Assembly (NCBI GenBank): GCA_002082245.2
Contig: NBTC02000002.1
Coordinates: 744,001 to 808,000, forward strand
From: Yersinia enterocolitica
GTDB lineage: Bacteria > Pseudomonadota > Gammaproteobacteria > Enterobacterales > Enterobacteriaceae
DNA: 64,000 nt
Reading direction: 5' to 3'
The notes under the pieces were generated by a model that saw nothing but the letters and a program-made list of their open reading frames with translations, was not told the origin of the DNA and made no database searches. This document shows positions 29,326 through 38,919 of the stretch, in pieces. The number at the start of each line of letters is the position of its first letter. Within the stretch, counting starts at the first letter, position 1. The position numbers were made by a program, and so were the translations under genes.

Positions 29326-30255
29326 ATGTGGTCTGAATATTCACTGGATGTGGTGGACGCAGTAGCCCGTACTGGGAGTTTCAGTGCTGCTGCTCAAGAA
29401 TTGCACCGCGTACCGTCTGCGATTAGTTATACGGTGCGCCAGTTGGAAGAGTGGTTGGCCGTTCCGTTGTTTGAACGACGTCATCGCGATGTGGAATTAA
29501 CCGAAGCTGGCGTGGTTTTTATTAAAGATGCGCGAGATGTTATCAAAAAAATGAATGACACACGCCGTCAGTGTCAACAGGTGGCGAATGGTTGGCGTGG
29601 GCAGTTAAATATAGTAATAGATAAAATTGTTAAACCACAGCGTAGTCGCCGTTTAGTGTTGGATTTTTACCGACATTTTCCTGATATTGAACTGCGGGTA
29701 CGCTATGAAGTATTCAACGGTGTGTGGGATGCGCTGGTGGATGGGCAGGCGGAAATGGCCATTGGTGCGACCCGCGCGATCCCGGTCGGTGGGCGGTTCA
29801 TCTTTCGCGATATGGGCTTTTTAAGCTGGCATTGTGTGGTGAGTGTCGATCATCCTTTAGCCCAATTAACCGAGCCACTTAGCGATAATCAGTTACGGCC
29901 TTATCCCTCACTTTGCCTGGAAGATACCGCCCGTAATTTACCTAAACGTGACACCTGGACTTTAGCAAACCAGCAGCGATTGGTCGCCCCGGACTGGGCA
30001 ACGGGAATCGATTGCCTGTGTGCAGGATTGTGCATCGGGATGGTGCCGGCACATATGGTATCGCCGTTGATTGAGCAAGGGAAGCTAGCGGCACTGACGC
30101 TGGCTGAACCGTTGCCCGATAGTCCATGTTGCTTGACCTGGGAGCAGAACAACCATTCACCAGCATTGGCCTGGCTGCTGGAATATCTAGGTGACAGTGT
30201 CACACTTAATACCGAATGGTTGAAAGATGACAGTGAGTTATCAATCAATGACTGA
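29326..30255 (+). CDS. punR: LysR-type regulator PunR
   Basis: 309 residues. N-terminal winged helix-turn-helix at about 1-60 (SFSAAAQELHRVPSAISYTV, RQLEEWLAVPLFERR), then a coiled linker and a periplasmic-binding-like effector domain. By position, divergent from punC, and by length it is the E. coli YdhB/PunR orthologue, which activates punC. AAAAGGTG precedes the ATG. Confidence 0.85.
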   Translation: MWSEYSLDVVDAVARTGSFSAAAQELHRVPSAISYTVRQLEEWLAVPLFERRHRDVELTEAGVVFIKDARDVIKKMNDTRRQCQQVANGWRGQLNIVIDKIVKPQRSRRLVLDFYRHFPDIELRVRYEVFNGVWDALVDGQAEMAIGATRAIPVGGRFIFRDMGFLSWHCVVSVDHPLAQLTEPLSDNQLRPYPSLCLEDTARNLPKRDTWTLANQQRLVAPDWATGIDCLCAGLCIGMVPAHMVSPLIEQGKLAALTLAEPLPDSPCCLTWEQNNHSPALAWLLEYLGDSVTLNTEWLKDDSELSIND

Positions 30256-30312
30256 GGATTAATGAGGCAAGATTAGCCGCCGGTAGAGCTAAACACTACC
30301 GGCAGGAGAGGA

Positions 30313-31338
30313 TTAACGGCGATAATCGAGGAACGGGCCATCAGCGACAGAACGGCGCTCAATCAGTTTAGGGTGTACCTCAATGGTCTGCGAATCTTCA
30401 CGTTTGCTGACAATACGGTCAAGTAACATGGCAAAGGCCGTTTCGCCCAAGCGCTCTTTGGGCTGGTGAATAGTGGTTAGCGCCGGCGAGAAATAGCGCG
30501 CATTACGCACATTATCATACCCGATCACCGAAATATCTTGTGGTACCCGTAGGCCCAACTCATCAGCAGCACATATCGCGCCCATGGCCATAATATCGCC
30601 GCCACAGAACACCGCCGTTGGGCGATGTTTTTGTGTCAGGATTTGATGCATCGCTTTATAACCGGATTCCGGTTCAAAATCCCCTTGGACCACCCACTCA
30701 TCACGCAGGGTAATATTTGCTTCTTCCAGTGCTTTCAGGAAGCCCTGGTGGCGGCCACCACCGGTATTACGGGCTAACTGGCCGGGGATAGCCCCAATGT
30801 CACGATGACCGCGCTCAATCAGGTAACGGCCCGCCAAATAGCCGCCTTCAAAAGCGTTATCAATAATCGAGTCAGTAAAATCACCCCGTGCGGTTCCCCA
30901 ATCCATGACGACCATTGGGATATTGCGATATTCTTCCAACATCCCGAGTAGCTGCTCAGGATATTCTGAACACATCACCAGCAACCCATCGACACGTTTT
31001 TGTGCCAACATCGCCAGATAAGCTTTTTGCTTGTCCAGATTATTATGAGAATTACATAAAATCAGGGTATAACCTTTGCTATAACAACTATTTTCGACCG
31101 CTTCGATCACTTCGGCAAAATAGGGCGCTTCGCTGGATGTTGCCAGTAAACCAATTGATTTAGTGTGATTAACTTTCAAACTGCGGGCTACAGCGCTGGG
31201 TGAATAATGCAGTTCTTTAATGGCAGCCCACACCGCAGCCTTGGTATTCTCGGCGACAAAACGAGTTTTGTTGATAACGTGCGAAACGGTGGTGGTGGAC
31301 ACACCCGCGTGTTTGGCCACATCTTTAATCGTTGCCAT
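30313..31338 (-). CDS. purR: Purine repressor PurR
   Basis: LacI-family repressor of purine synthesis genes, with hypoxanthine or guanine as corepressor. It has 341 residues. The helix-turn-helix [20 protein letters not shown] is at 2-21, the hinge helix [13 protein letters not shown] near 46-58, and the rest is the two-lobed effector domain. A PurR-like operator lies about 50 bp upstream, consistent with autoregulation known in E. coli. Confidence 0.95.
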   Translation of the reverse strand: MATIKDVAKHAGVSTTTVSHVINKTRFVAENTKAAVWAAIKELHYSPSAVARSLKVNHTKSIGLLATSSEAPYFAEVIEAVENSCYSKGYTLILCNSHNNLDKQKAYLAMLAQKRVDGLLVMCSEYPEQLLGMLEEYRNIPMVVMDWGTARGDFTDSIIDNAFEGGYLAGRYLIERGHRDIGAIPGQLARNTGGGRHQGFLKALEEANITLRDEWVVQGDFEPESGYKAMHQILTQKHRPTAVFCGGDIMAMGAICAADELGLRVPQDISVIGYDNVRNARYFSPALTTIHQPKERLGETAFAMLLDRIVSKREDSQTIEVHPKLIERRSVADGPFLDYRR

Positions 31339-31385
31339 AAAAAGAATGACTCCTAAGCTTACCGGTTACAGTAGGGTAAGTATTA

Positions 31386-31401
31386 TGTTAATCGTTTGCC
31401 T
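31386..31401 (-). promoter_or_regulatory. PurR operator upstream of purR
   Basis: On the minus strand AGGCAAACGATTAACA matches the central GCAAACGNTT of the PurR box ACGCAAACGTTTTCGT. It lies 48 bp upstream of the purR start, a position suited to autorepression. Confidence 0.65.
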
Positions 31402-31672
31402 GCATAACCCGAAAACCGCTCAGACAAAAACACGATATTAGGCTGGGAAGTTAAATCAGCTGATTGTCTGAGAGTATTTATTGGACGTTATTAGTCGGTA
31501 TGCAGTTATGAACTGCGAATTTTGGCTGATCTGGAGGAAAAGTGAAAGGGGTAATCAAAGTTATAAAGTGCGTAATGAGCACAAGATTTTTTTTCTGAAC
31601 TGTGGGAAAATAATTTAACACACTAACTATGTGCCTTTTCCCTACTACAAACTAACCGGCTAAGGAGTTTTT

Positions 31673-31762
31673 ATGGATACCAATCTGAAAATGTCGCTGA
31701 TTACGACTGTTGGTGCGCTGGCGATGATTATTGTCTTTAGCTTCGTGGCGGTAATGAATTAA
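31673..31762 (+). CDS. ynhF: Small membrane protein YnhF
   Basis: A 29-residue single-span peptide (MDTNLKMSLITTVGALAMII then VFSFVAVMN). TAAGGAG lies six bases before the ATG. It matches E. coli YnhF in length, in the start D-LK-SL-TT and in position between purR and sodB. It is a small inner-membrane protein of unknown function. A strong terminator follows 32 bp after the stop. Confidence 0.85.
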   Translation: MDTNLKMSLITTVGALAMIIVFSFVAVMN

Positions 31763-31794
31763 TTAAACCGCTTGCCGGTGTGAAGTGATAAGTA

Positions 31795-31825
31795 GGGCGG
31801 GTTAATCCCGCCCTTAATTATTTTT
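31795..31825. terminator. Terminator between ynhF and sodB
   Basis: GGGCGGG and CCCGCCC pair around TTAAT, followed by TTAATTATTTTT on the plus strand. Confidence 0.8.
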
Positions 31826-31865
31826 ACGCGTAATGCGACGATGGGTTGTCACTCTTCTTGCCGTA

Positions 31866-32444
31866 TCAGGCTAAATTTTTCTCAACGAAAGACCAGTTAA
31901 CCAGTGCCCAGAAGTTTTCCAGGTATTTTGGCCGCGCATTGCGGTAATCAATATAGTAAGCATGTTCCCACACATCTACGGTTAACACTGGTTTATCGTT
32001 GGTGGTCAGTGGAGTTGCTGCATTAGACGTACTGACAATCGCCAGTGTGCCATCTGCTTTTTTAACCAGCCAGGTCCAGCCCGCACCAAAGTTTTTTACT
32101 GCTGCATCAGTAAATTGTGCTTTAAATTCAGCAAAAGAACCAAATGATTGATTAATGGCATCGGCAACTTTGCCCGTAGGTTCGCCGCCGCCGTTAGGTG
32201 ACAGGCAGTGCCAGTAGAAGGTGTGGTTCCAGACTTGGGCCGCATTATTAAAGATCCCGCCATTAGCGGTTTTTACAATCTCTTCCAGCGTCTTACCCGC
32301 AAACTCAGTGTCTTTAATCAAGTTATTGAGATTAACCACATAGGTGTTGTGATGCTTGCCGTAGTGGTATTCCAGCGTTTCAGCTGAGATGTGGGGCTCT
32401 AGCGCATTTTGCGCATAGGGTAATGCCGGTAATTCAAAAGACAT
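31866..32444 (-). CDS. sodB: Superoxide dismutase [Fe]
   Basis: Cytoplasmic superoxide detoxification. The ATG at 32444 ([12 protein letters not shown]) follows AAGGAGAGAG and gives 192 residues; the frame extends 14 codons upstream. Metal ligands His27, His74, Asp157 and His161 are visible. Gln70 in [14 protein letters not shown] is the Fe-type residue. In E. coli the mRNA is a RyhB target. Confidence 0.96.
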   Translation of the reverse strand: MSFELPALPYAQNALEPHISAETLEYHYGKHHNTYVVNLNNLIKDTEFAGKTLEEIVKTANGGIFNNAAQVWNHTFYWHCLSPNGGGEPTGKVADAINQSFGSFAEFKAQFTDAAVKNFGAGWTWLVKKADGTLAIVSTSNAATPLTTNDKPVLTVDVWEHAYYIDYRNARPKYLENFWALVNWSFVEKNLA

Positions 32445-32710
32445 CGCTCTCTCCTTTCGGGGTTGCTCAGGGTGTTTGCTCCTCAAATCACATCAATTGC
32501 CACGGGCAGTGAGGTGGCGAAGAGCGGTTAAAGCTTAATTGTTGTATTTTTGTTGTGGGTATTAATCTTAACAACTTTCAACAGGAATGACAGATATAAC
32601 CATACTGTTTGATGGGTGATTGTATCACCGTTATGCCATGGGGATAACAAGTGCAGGGGCGTTATTGTGCCATCAGCACCCGGTAGGACAACCGGGCGCA
32701 AACTGAAGTC

Positions 32711-33607
32711 TTAGCGGATGGTTTTCGGTGTGACCACACGGCGTGCGCCAACGTAATGATCCTGCCAGTAGTCATTGTCCAGCATACTGATACGAATTTC
32801 TTCACCAGTGCGTGGGGACTGAATGAACTTACCGTTACCCAGATAGACGCCTACATGGTCGGCGACGCCACGGTTGGCAATATTGAAGAACACTAAATCC
32901 CCGCTCTCCAGCTCAGCACGTTTGACGGGGGCGGCGTCACGCAAGTGATACATCTCGTTCGCGGTACGCGGCATTTTTATTCTGATCACGTCTTTATAGG
33001 CGTAATAGATAAGCCCGCTGCAATCAAATCCGGTATTAGGAGAGGTGCCACCCCAACGATAAGGTTTACCGACTTGCTTCATCAGTTTGCTCATCGCGGT
33101 CTGTTTGGCGTGTTGATAGCGTTTTTTATGCGCTGGACTGAGCTTGATTTTACTATTGGCGACTAATTCGGTAGCCGCTTTGCCTTGGGTTTTATTTCTG
33201 TGTCGGCCATAAGCGACTCTTTCTGTTTTTTTACCTGCAGTCACTTTTTTATTGGCTGCAGTTTTAATATTGGTTTTTTTCGTATTGCTGGTTTTTTTTG
33301 TAGCGATTTTACTGACTTCCTGCGTTTTCTTTTTAATGGTTTTAGTCGTGCCGGCGGCAATTTTCTTTTTATCGCTGCTGGTTGCTGTTTTATTGGTAGT
33401 CACTTTGCTGGTAGGGGTTTTATTGCTGGCTACTTTTACTTTTTTGGTACTTTTATCTGCTTTACGTTTTTTACGATCATCAGGGCTGGCCTGGCTGACC
33501 TGTCCTTTCTTCTGCTCAGCAGACACATGAGCCTGCGGCGACGCATGCGCCAGATTTAAAAATAGCTGGGTAAACAGCAGCACAAACAGCGTAAATATTA
33601 AACGCAT
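32711..33607 (-). CDS. mepH: Murein DD-endopeptidase MepH (NlpC/P60)
   Basis: Periplasmic NlpC/P60 hydrolase; E. coli MepH (YdhO) cleaves D-Ala-mDAP cross-links and sits beside sodB, as here. It has 298 residues (271 in E. coli). Signal peptide about 1-22, ending in AHA. Residues about 30-165 are a low-complexity Lys/Thr/Ser/Ala-rich linker. The catalytic domain starts near 170: Cys196 in GFDCSGLIYYAY and His251 in VADHVGVYLGNG. The basic linker is the main difference from relatives. Confidence 0.88.
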   Translation of the reverse strand: MRLIFTLFVLLFTQLFLNLAHASPQAHVSAEQKKGQVSQASPDDRKKRKADKSTKKVKVASNKTPTSKVTTNKTATSSDKKKIAAGTTKTIKKKTQEVSKIATKKTSNTKKTNIKTAANKKVTAGKKTERVAYGRHRNKTQGKAATELVANSKIKLSPAHKKRYQHAKQTAMSKLMKQVGKPYRWGGTSPNTGFDCSGLIYYAYKDVIRIKMPRTANEMYHLRDAAPVKRAELESGDLVFFNIANRGVADHVGVYLGNGKFIQSPRTGEEIRISMLDNDYWQDHYVGARRVVTPKTIR

Positions 33608-34049
33608 AATAACGCTACCAACCTTGCCCTGAGATGAATATGAAGAGTCACAGTATTGCCGAAACTCACGATATAAAAAAGCAGAGAGCGACAGGATCTT
33701 AATCGATATTGTGAGAAAACATTAATGGCTTAGATATTGTCGCTTTTTCACACGTCTAATGGACTTAAATCAACCATACGTCAACGAGTTATCTCTTTCC
33801 TACTTGAAGCCGCAGGGGGAATCCCATAAAGAAGATAATAGTGAAGTGATGGGATCAAAAATGTTATTCTAAATGCACATATTTGTAGCTGACAATATAA
33901 CCATTCGTCCACGGAGTAAAGCCCCTGCAAAAGATGGCGTTTTATTCCAGTGGTAACAGTCGCTACAATAGGCCGGACGCAATAATAAAACAGCCCTAAT
34001 GGATAGGTTCTAAGTATTGTAGCCACTATATGGCTTGAGGAAGCAAGAA
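33608..34049. other. mepH-grxD intergenic region
   Basis: About 440 bp holding the divergent promoters of mepH and grxD. The segment CTACTTGAAGCCGCAGGGGG (33800-33819) matches the left end of the ERIC at 49223, so it is probably an ERIC scrap. A minus-strand ORF at 33781-34122 runs into grxD and shows no coding features. Confidence 0.5.
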
Positions 34050-34400
34050 ATGACGACGATTGATAAAATCCAGCGCCAGATAGCAGAAAACCCAATCCTG
34101 CTTTATATGAAGGGTTCACCAAAGTTACCTAACTGCGGTTTCTCGGCTCAGGCTGTGCAGGCGCTGTCTGCCTGTGGCGAACGCTTTGCTTATGTTGATA
34201 TCCTGCAAAACCCGGATATTCGTGCGGAACTGCCAAAATATGCTAACTGGCCAACCTTCCCACAATTGTGGGTTGATGGTGAATTGGTCGGCGGTTGCGA
34301 CATTTTGATGGAAATGTATCAGCGTGGCGAACTACAACAGTTGTTGAAAGAAACCGCTGACAAATACCGTGCACAAGAAGAAAAGCCTGCCGCAGAATAG
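34050..34400 (+). CDS. grxD: Monothiol glutaredoxin GrxD
   Basis: CGFS-type glutaredoxin that binds a 2Fe-2S cluster and works in Fe-S trafficking. The ATG at 34050 (MTTIDKIQRQ) follows GAGGAAGC and gives 116 residues. The active site CGFS is at 29-32, and WPTFPQLWVDGELVGGCDI is the conserved glutathione-site block. It converges with rnt. Confidence 0.95.
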   Translation: MTTIDKIQRQIAENPILLYMKGSPKLPNCGFSAQAVQALSACGERFAYVDILQNPDIRAELPKYANWPTFPQLWVDGELVGGCDILMEMYQRGELQQLLKETADKYRAQEEKPAAE

Positions 34401-34427
34401 GGCATGTGTGTTTTCTGTGACAAAAAT

Positions 34428-34456
34428 AAAAAGGTGGCCTTTGGGCCACCTTTTTT
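34428..34456. terminator. Terminator between grxD and rnt
   Basis: AAAAGGTGGCC and GGCCACCTTTT pair closely, with A and T runs on the two sides, so it serves both converging genes. Confidence 0.85.
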
Positions 34457-34512
34457 GAACGTAAAATTGTTGCGTCTTCTCTCATGAACAATCTTATTTC
34501 GTGAACACTGCG

Positions 34513-35160
34513 CTATTCGGATTCCCCCGCCGGTATAGGCCAGCCACCCAGTTTTTTCCAGCGGTTGACCAGTTCACAGAATAATTTTGCCGTTTGCATG
34601 GTGTCATACAATGCGGAGTGCGCCTGACTACTATCAAACGGAATACCTGCCGTCAGGCAGGCTTTCGCCAGCACAGTTTGCCCCAGCACCAGCCCACTGA
34701 GCGCCGCAGTATCAAAGGTTGCAAATGGGTGGAACGGGTTACGTTTCAAACTGGCGCGTTCAGCAGCAGCCATCACGAAGCTGTGATCAAAATTGGCGTT
34801 GTGTGCCACGATAATAGCTCGGTTACAACCTTGATCTTTCAGCCCTTTACGCACGGCTTTAAAGATGGCGTGCAAAGCATCGTATTCACTCACAGCACCA
34901 CGCAAAGGGTTGGTTGGGTCAATGCCATTAAATGCCAGTGCTTCTGGTTGCAGATTGGCACCCTCAAATGGTTCTACATGGAAATGCAGCGTTTCATCGG
35001 GTAATAACCAACCATCCTTGTTCATCTGCAAGGTTACGGCAGCAATTTCTAATAATGCATCGGTTTGCGCATTAAAACCGGCGGTTTCCACATCAATTAC
35101 AACGGGGTAATACCCACGAAAACGGCCACTTAGGGCGTTAAGATCACTTTTATCTGCCAT
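34513..35160 (-). CDS. rnt: Ribonuclease T
   Basis: 3'-5' exoribonuclease that matures tRNA and other stable RNA ends. The ATG at 35160 ([10 protein letters not shown]) gives 215 residues, as in E. coli; the frame extends 11 codons upstream. DEDD residues are visible: Asp23 and Glu25 in VIDVETAGF, the Asp in HNANFDHSF, and His/Asp in [12 protein letters not shown]. It follows gloA by 108 bp. Confidence 0.93.
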   Translation of the reverse strand: MADKSDLNALSGRFRGYYPVVIDVETAGFNAQTDALLEIAAVTLQMNKDGWLLPDETLHFHVEPFEGANLQPEALAFNGIDPTNPLRGAVSEYDALHAIFKAVRKGLKDQGCNRAIIVAHNANFDHSFVMAAAERASLKRNPFHPFATFDTAALSGLVLGQTVLAKACLTAGIPFDSSQAHSALYDTMQTAKLFCELVNRWKKLGGWPIPAGESE

Positions 35161-35268
35161 CAGTTTCTTATCTTCATCGAATTCAGCGCGCATTATGTCA
35201 AATTTTAGCGCGGGATGCAGGGGGATATCGCGATGAGAAAAAAGGCACCTTAGGTGCCTTTGCGCTAA

Positions 35269-35679
35269 TCAGTTGCCAAGGCCGTGTCCGGCGCTCTTAT
35301 TCTCGATTAACTCGATTTTGTAACCGTCGGGATCTTCGACAAAAGCAATAATAGTATTACCGCCTTTTACCGGGCCGGCTTCACGGGTCACATTCCCACC
35401 CGCCTGACGAATTTGATCGCAGGTAGCGGCAACATCATCCACGCCCAGCGCCAGGTGACCAAATGCAGTCCCCATGTCGTAACTGTTCACGTCCCAGTTA
35501 TAGGTCAGCTCAATCACTGAACCTTCACTTTCATCGCTATAACCGACGAAAGCCAGCGAGTATTTATACTCCGTGTTTTCGCTGGTACGCAGTAAACGCA
35601 TCCCTAATACCTTGGTGTAAAAATCGATAGAGCGTTGCAGGTCACCAACGCGGATCATGGTATGGAGTAAGCGCTTCAT
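35269..35679 (-). CDS. gloA: Lactoylglutathione lyase (glyoxalase I)
   Basis: Converts the methylglyoxal-glutathione hemithioacetal to S-lactoylglutathione, a Ni-dependent reaction in E. coli. It has 136 residues. His6 (RLLHTMIRV), Glu in SVIELTYNW, His in TAFGHLAL and Glu in DGYKIELIE are the four metal ligands. In E. coli it directly follows nemA; here two extra genes lie between. Confidence 0.93.
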   Translation of the reverse strand: MKRLLHTMIRVGDLQRSIDFYTKVLGMRLLRTSENTEYKYSLAFVGYSDESEGSVIELTYNWDVNSYDMGTAFGHLALGVDDVAATCDQIRQAGGNVTREAGPVKGGNTIIAFVEDPDGYKIELIENKSAGHGLGN

Positions 35680-35758
35680 AATACCTCTTTATAATCAACA
35701 GTTTAAAGTCTTAAAATCATTATAAATCAAAACTGATTCATAATCATATAGTAATATC

Positions 35759-35855
35759 ATCCCGCTCTCTACCATGACTCTTCTGATATTTGGTTATCAT
35801 TATGGCGGGATTGTCCCTGGAAAGGGGGGAGTAAATTGACTTTTTTTGTGACATT
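35759..35855 (+). promoter_or_regulatory. Structured leader upstream of the small membrane ORF
   Basis: ATCCCGC (35759-35765) and GCGGGAT (35805-35811) can pair, followed by CCCTGGAAAGGG. This is compatible with a folded 5' leader or upstream promoter region of the ORF at 35922. No function is assigned. Confidence 0.3.
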
Positions 35856-35921
35856 ATGTCAGTACACTATTCTGATTCAGTAAAATATCTGTATTATCCC
35901 GTGGTTAGTCGTAGGAATTTT

Positions 35922-36059
35922 ATGGATACTATTCTTATGAAAATGGACTCTTTAGTTGTAGCGATAGCAGAAGCTTTATTTAATTTATTGGTAAGCCTAT
36001 TTTCTTTTTTATTTTCGATAATACTCTTCGTGGTTGAAGCAATTTATTCTTTAACCTAG
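35922..36059 (+). CDS. Small hydrophobic membrane protein, unrecognised
   Basis: 45 residues, with TAGGA seven bases before the ATG. A short start (MDTILMKMDSL) leads into one long hydrophobic stretch (LLVSLFSFLFSIILFVV). The frame ends in TAG and then stays open, in the same frame, for 27 further codons to a TGA at 36141-36143; that part encodes a second basic-then-hydrophobic segment (KWIRRLITVGVLRAIAGIIV). It may be a damaged two-span protein of about 73 codons or a genuine 45-residue protein. I do not recognise a family. It and the LysE gene separate gloA from nemA, which are adjacent in E. coli. Confidence 0.45.
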   Translation: MDTILMKMDSLVVAIAEALFNLLVSLFSFLFSIILFVVEAIYSLT

Positions 36060-36247
36060 GGTGCTAAATGGATACGTAGATTAATCACAGTAGGCGTATT
36101 GAGGGCTATTGCGGGTATTATCGTGTTTTTTGCCATCATGTGAAGATCAATTTAATCGACTCTCCCGCTATGCGTTCTTATGGTTAATCATCTGCATGTT
36201 AAGTAATATCATTAAAAAACAATCTGTTAATTTATAGTTGAGTACCG

Positions 36248-36871
36248 TCACTTCTGAAATATCAGTTTGATGCCTAGCAGCGCCATGACCAAACCACCAA
36301 TACGGTCAAAATATATTTTGAAACGCATATAATAGTTTCTTGGTACCGGGGCTGACAGGACACAAGCGACGATTGCGTACCAAATGAGGTCAATCAAGAA
36401 TGCCAGAACAGGTAACACAATATACATCCAGCCCACGATATTCTGAGTAAGGATTGCGGCAAATATGCCGCCAAAAACCAATGCTGTATTGGGATTACTA
36501 ATTTGTGTAATAAGCCCGATATAAAACGAACGAGACAGACTTGTTTGTCCGCCAACCTCGGGTTCAAATTTTATTGCTTTTTTAGGCGCGAAAAACATTT
36601 TAAAGGCTAAATAAATGAGATAAAAACCGCCGCCGATTTTAAGTGACATATATAGCCAAGGTACGGTGAGTAGCAAAGATTGCAAACCAAGCAGAGCGAC
36701 CAAGGCAAAGAATGCACACCCGGTGCCCATGCCTAAAGCAACGGCTAAACCATTTTTAAGTGAGGATGACATTGCCGTTCGCGCAACAAGGATGAAACTC
36801 GGCCCTGGAGACATAGCCCCTAAAGCTATCACTCCACTGATGGTTAAAACAGAAATAATAGTGCTGTCCAT
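36248..36871 (-). CDS. LysE/RhtB family amino-acid exporter
   Basis: 207 residues with six hydrophobic segments. The N-terminal family motif ALGAMSPGPSFILVARTAMS is at about 16-35, and QISNPNTALVFGGIFA is the second conserved block. Such proteins export amino acids or homoserine lactones; the substrate here cannot be read from sequence. It is a single-gene unit between the small ORF and nemA, absent from the E. coli locus. Confidence 0.82.
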   Translation of the reverse strand: MDSTIISVLTISGVIALGAMSPGPSFILVARTAMSSSLKNGLAVALGMGTGCAFFALVALLGLQSLLLTVPWLYMSLKIGGGFYLIYLAFKMFFAPKKAIKFEPEVGGQTSLSRSFYIGLITQISNPNTALVFGGIFAAILTQNIVGWMYIVLPVLAFLIDLIWYAIVACVLSAPVPRNYYMRFKIYFDRIGGLVMALLGIKLIFQK

Positions 36872-37055
36872 TTTATCCTCCCTGTAAGTATTCCTCTGTT
36901 TCTACTCGTCATTTTTTACAAAATCAATGGCTTTATCTTGTTTCCAAAGAATTCGAAATGAATCACTAAATACCTAAGTCGATAGCGGGGGTTGTATTAC
37001 ATCATCCGTAGTGGGGGCAATTGCGCCATTTTTTGTGTTATCTCACCTGTAGCCA

Positions 37056-37097
37056 TAAACAAAACAGCCAGTCAGAGGGTTAATCTAACTGGCTGTT
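37056..37097 (-). terminator. Terminator of nemA
   Basis: On the minus strand AACAGCCAGT and ACTGGCTGTT pair around a 15-base loop, followed by TTGTTT. It lies 27 bp past the nemA stop. Confidence 0.75.
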
Positions 37098-37123
37098 ATT
37101 TAATGATTTAATTTACGGACTAA

Positions 37124-38221
37124 TCACAGAGTTGGGTAGTCGGTATAACCTTTTGCGCCACCGCCATAGAAGGTATCACCATCTGGTTCATTCAACGGAG
37201 CCTGTTGTTGCAGGCGGGTTACCAGATCCGGGTTAGAAATATAGCTACGGCCAAAGGCGACGGCATCAATAAACCCTTTATCAATGAGCTCTTCAGCTTT
37301 TTCAGCCGTGTATGCACCGGCACCCACAATCACACCTTTGAATTTGGCGCGAACGGCATCACGGAATGCGTCGGAGTAAGGCTTACCACCCGCCCAGTCG
37401 GGTTCCGACATGTGCAGATAAGCAATATGACGTTTGTTCAACTCGTCAATGAGGTACAACGCAGCCTCTTCCTGATCCTCGCCATTATCCAAGCCGTTGA
37501 ATGGCCCCAATGGTGAAATACGAATACCAATATGTTCAGCGCCCCATTCGGCTACTGTCGCATCAACCACTTCCAATGTCAGACGGGTACGGTTTTCAAT
37601 ACTACCGCCGTATTGGTCGGTACGTTGATTGGATGCCGGAGACATAAATTGATGCAGCAGGTAGCCGTGGGCTGCATGCAATTCAATATAGTCAAAGCCA
37701 GCTTCACGGGCATTCGCTGTTGCCTGACGGAAATCATTAATGATGCCAGGGATCTCTTCTGTTTCCAGGGCGCGTGGGGTGGAGCAGGGAACGCGTACCC
37801 AGGCTCCCGTTTCATCGCGCACGGTGGTGCGGGTATCCGCGGCAATGGCTGAAGGTGCTACCGGCGCTTGCTGACCTGGCTGCAAACTGTTGTGCGAGAT
37901 ACGGCCGACATGCCATAACTGTACAGCAATATGTCCACCGTCTTCATGCACCGCCTGCGTGATTTTTTTCCAGGCGTTTAACTGTTCCTGAGTGTGTAAC
38001 CCTGGAGCACCCGCATAGCCTTTCGCCTGGAAAGAAATCTGGGTGGCTTCGGTAATAATCAAACCGGCGCTGGCCCGTTGACGGTAATATTCAGCCATCA
38101 GAGGAGTTGGAATATCACCTGGCTCAATGCTGCGCAAGCGCGTTAGCGGAGCCATAAATACGCGGTTTGGCAATGTGAGCGCGCCAACTTTCAAAGGGGA
38201 GAACAGTTTAGCAGTCTTCAT
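37124..38221 (-). CDS. nemA: N-ethylmaleimide reductase (old yellow enzyme)
   Basis: FMN-dependent, NADPH-using ene-reductase that detoxifies electrophiles. It has 365 residues in a single TIM barrel. The active site [11 protein letters not shown] (His, His/Asn pair and Tyr) lies near 182-192, and [18 protein letters not shown] near 197-214 is the OYE signature. It lies 83 bp downstream of nemR, the same order as E. coli nemRA. Confidence 0.93.
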   Translation of the reverse strand: MKTAKLFSPLKVGALTLPNRVFMAPLTRLRSIEPGDIPTPLMAEYYRQRASAGLIITEATQISFQAKGYAGAPGLHTQEQLNAWKKITQAVHEDGGHIAVQLWHVGRISHNSLQPGQQAPVAPSAIAADTRTTVRDETGAWVRVPCSTPRALETEEIPGIINDFRQATANAREAGFDYIELHAAHGYLLHQFMSPASNQRTDQYGGSIENRTRLTLEVVDATVAEWGAEHIGIRISPLGPFNGLDNGEDQEEAALYLIDELNKRHIAYLHMSEPDWAGGKPYSDAFRDAVRAKFKGVIVGAGAYTAEKAEELIDKGFIDAVAFGRSYISNPDLVTRLQQQAPLNEPDGDTFYGGGAKGYTDYPTL

Positions 38222-38304
38222 GGTGCGTCCTATATTAATAGACCAGTCAACTAGTAACTGGGTAAATTCTGAAAAACAAAAGTGTTAGCTTCAGAATCAT
38301 TGGA

Positions 38305-38907
38305 TTATGGGGTTGGTTGTAGAATCAGTTCGATACTTTCTAGCGCACAGGTCAGCGGAGCAACCGATCGTTTCACTTTAGCCCGCAGTGAAGCACCGAG
38401 CCACAAGGCATACAGTGTTTCAGCGGTTGCCGCCGGTGAGAGCGTAATGCGCAGCGAGCCCTCAGCAATACCGGCTTCAATGGCATCTTGCAACCGACCA
38501 ATCACACGGGCAGTGCCGATATCCAATGCATGACGCATAGGTTCGGATAAGTCACTTACCTCTGCTGATAGTTTAACTGCCAGACAAGCATTGTGGCATT
38601 CACTGCCACAATAGTTAGCAATAGCTTGAGCAAAATAGTGCAACAAATGGTGGCGCATATCACCTTGTGAATGGGTGAGCAGGCTTTCCATTTCAGCGTC
38701 GTAACGATCAAAATAACGCTGTAGCATCGCTTCACCAAAAACTTCCTTAGAACGGAAATAGTGATAAAACGAGCCTTTCGGTATGCCTGCCGTGGTCAGT
38801 AACAGGCTGAGACCCATACCATTAAAGCCAAGACGCAGGCTAAGGCTCTCACCGGTTGCTAACAGATGTTCACGGGTGTCTATGTGTGTGTGCTGTATTT
38901 TGTTCAT
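38305..38907 (-). CDS. nemR: TetR-family redox repressor NemR
   Basis: 200 residues. The N-terminal helix-turn-helix includes LLLTTAGIPKGSFYHYFRSK at about 35-54. Cys108 in NACLAVKLSAEV aligns with the redox-sensing Cys106 of E. coli NemR, which responds to electrophiles and hypochlorous acid. Two more cysteines (Cys100, Cys104) lie just before it, a denser cluster than I recall for E. coli. It represses its own operon through the palindrome at 38920. Confidence 0.88.
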   Translation of the reverse strand: MNKIQHTHIDTREHLLATGESLSLRLGFNGMGLSLLLTTAGIPKGSFYHYFRSKEVFGEAMLQRYFDRYDAEMESLLTHSQGDMRHHLLHYFAQAIANYCGSECHNACLAVKLSAEVSDLSEPMRHALDIGTARVIGRLQDAIEAGIAEGSLRITLSPAATAETLYALWLGASLRAKVKRSVAPLTCALESIELILQPTP

Positions 38908-38919
38908 GTCGCAGAGCGT

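Noticed and set aside
33185-33559. Hydrophobic plus-strand ORFs at 33185-33559 and 33252-33530
   Set aside because: They are antisense to the lysine-rich linker of mepH; AAA/AAG codons read backwards give Phe/Leu, which explains the apparent membrane segments.
33781-34122. 113-codon minus-strand ORF in the mepH-grxD gap
   Set aside because: It overlaps the grxD start, has no ribosome site or family resemblance, and covers an ERIC scrap.
36060-36143. Independent 27-codon gene after the amber codon
   Set aside because: There is no ATG, GTG or TTG with a ribosome site at its beginning; it is better treated as a continuation of the preceding frame.
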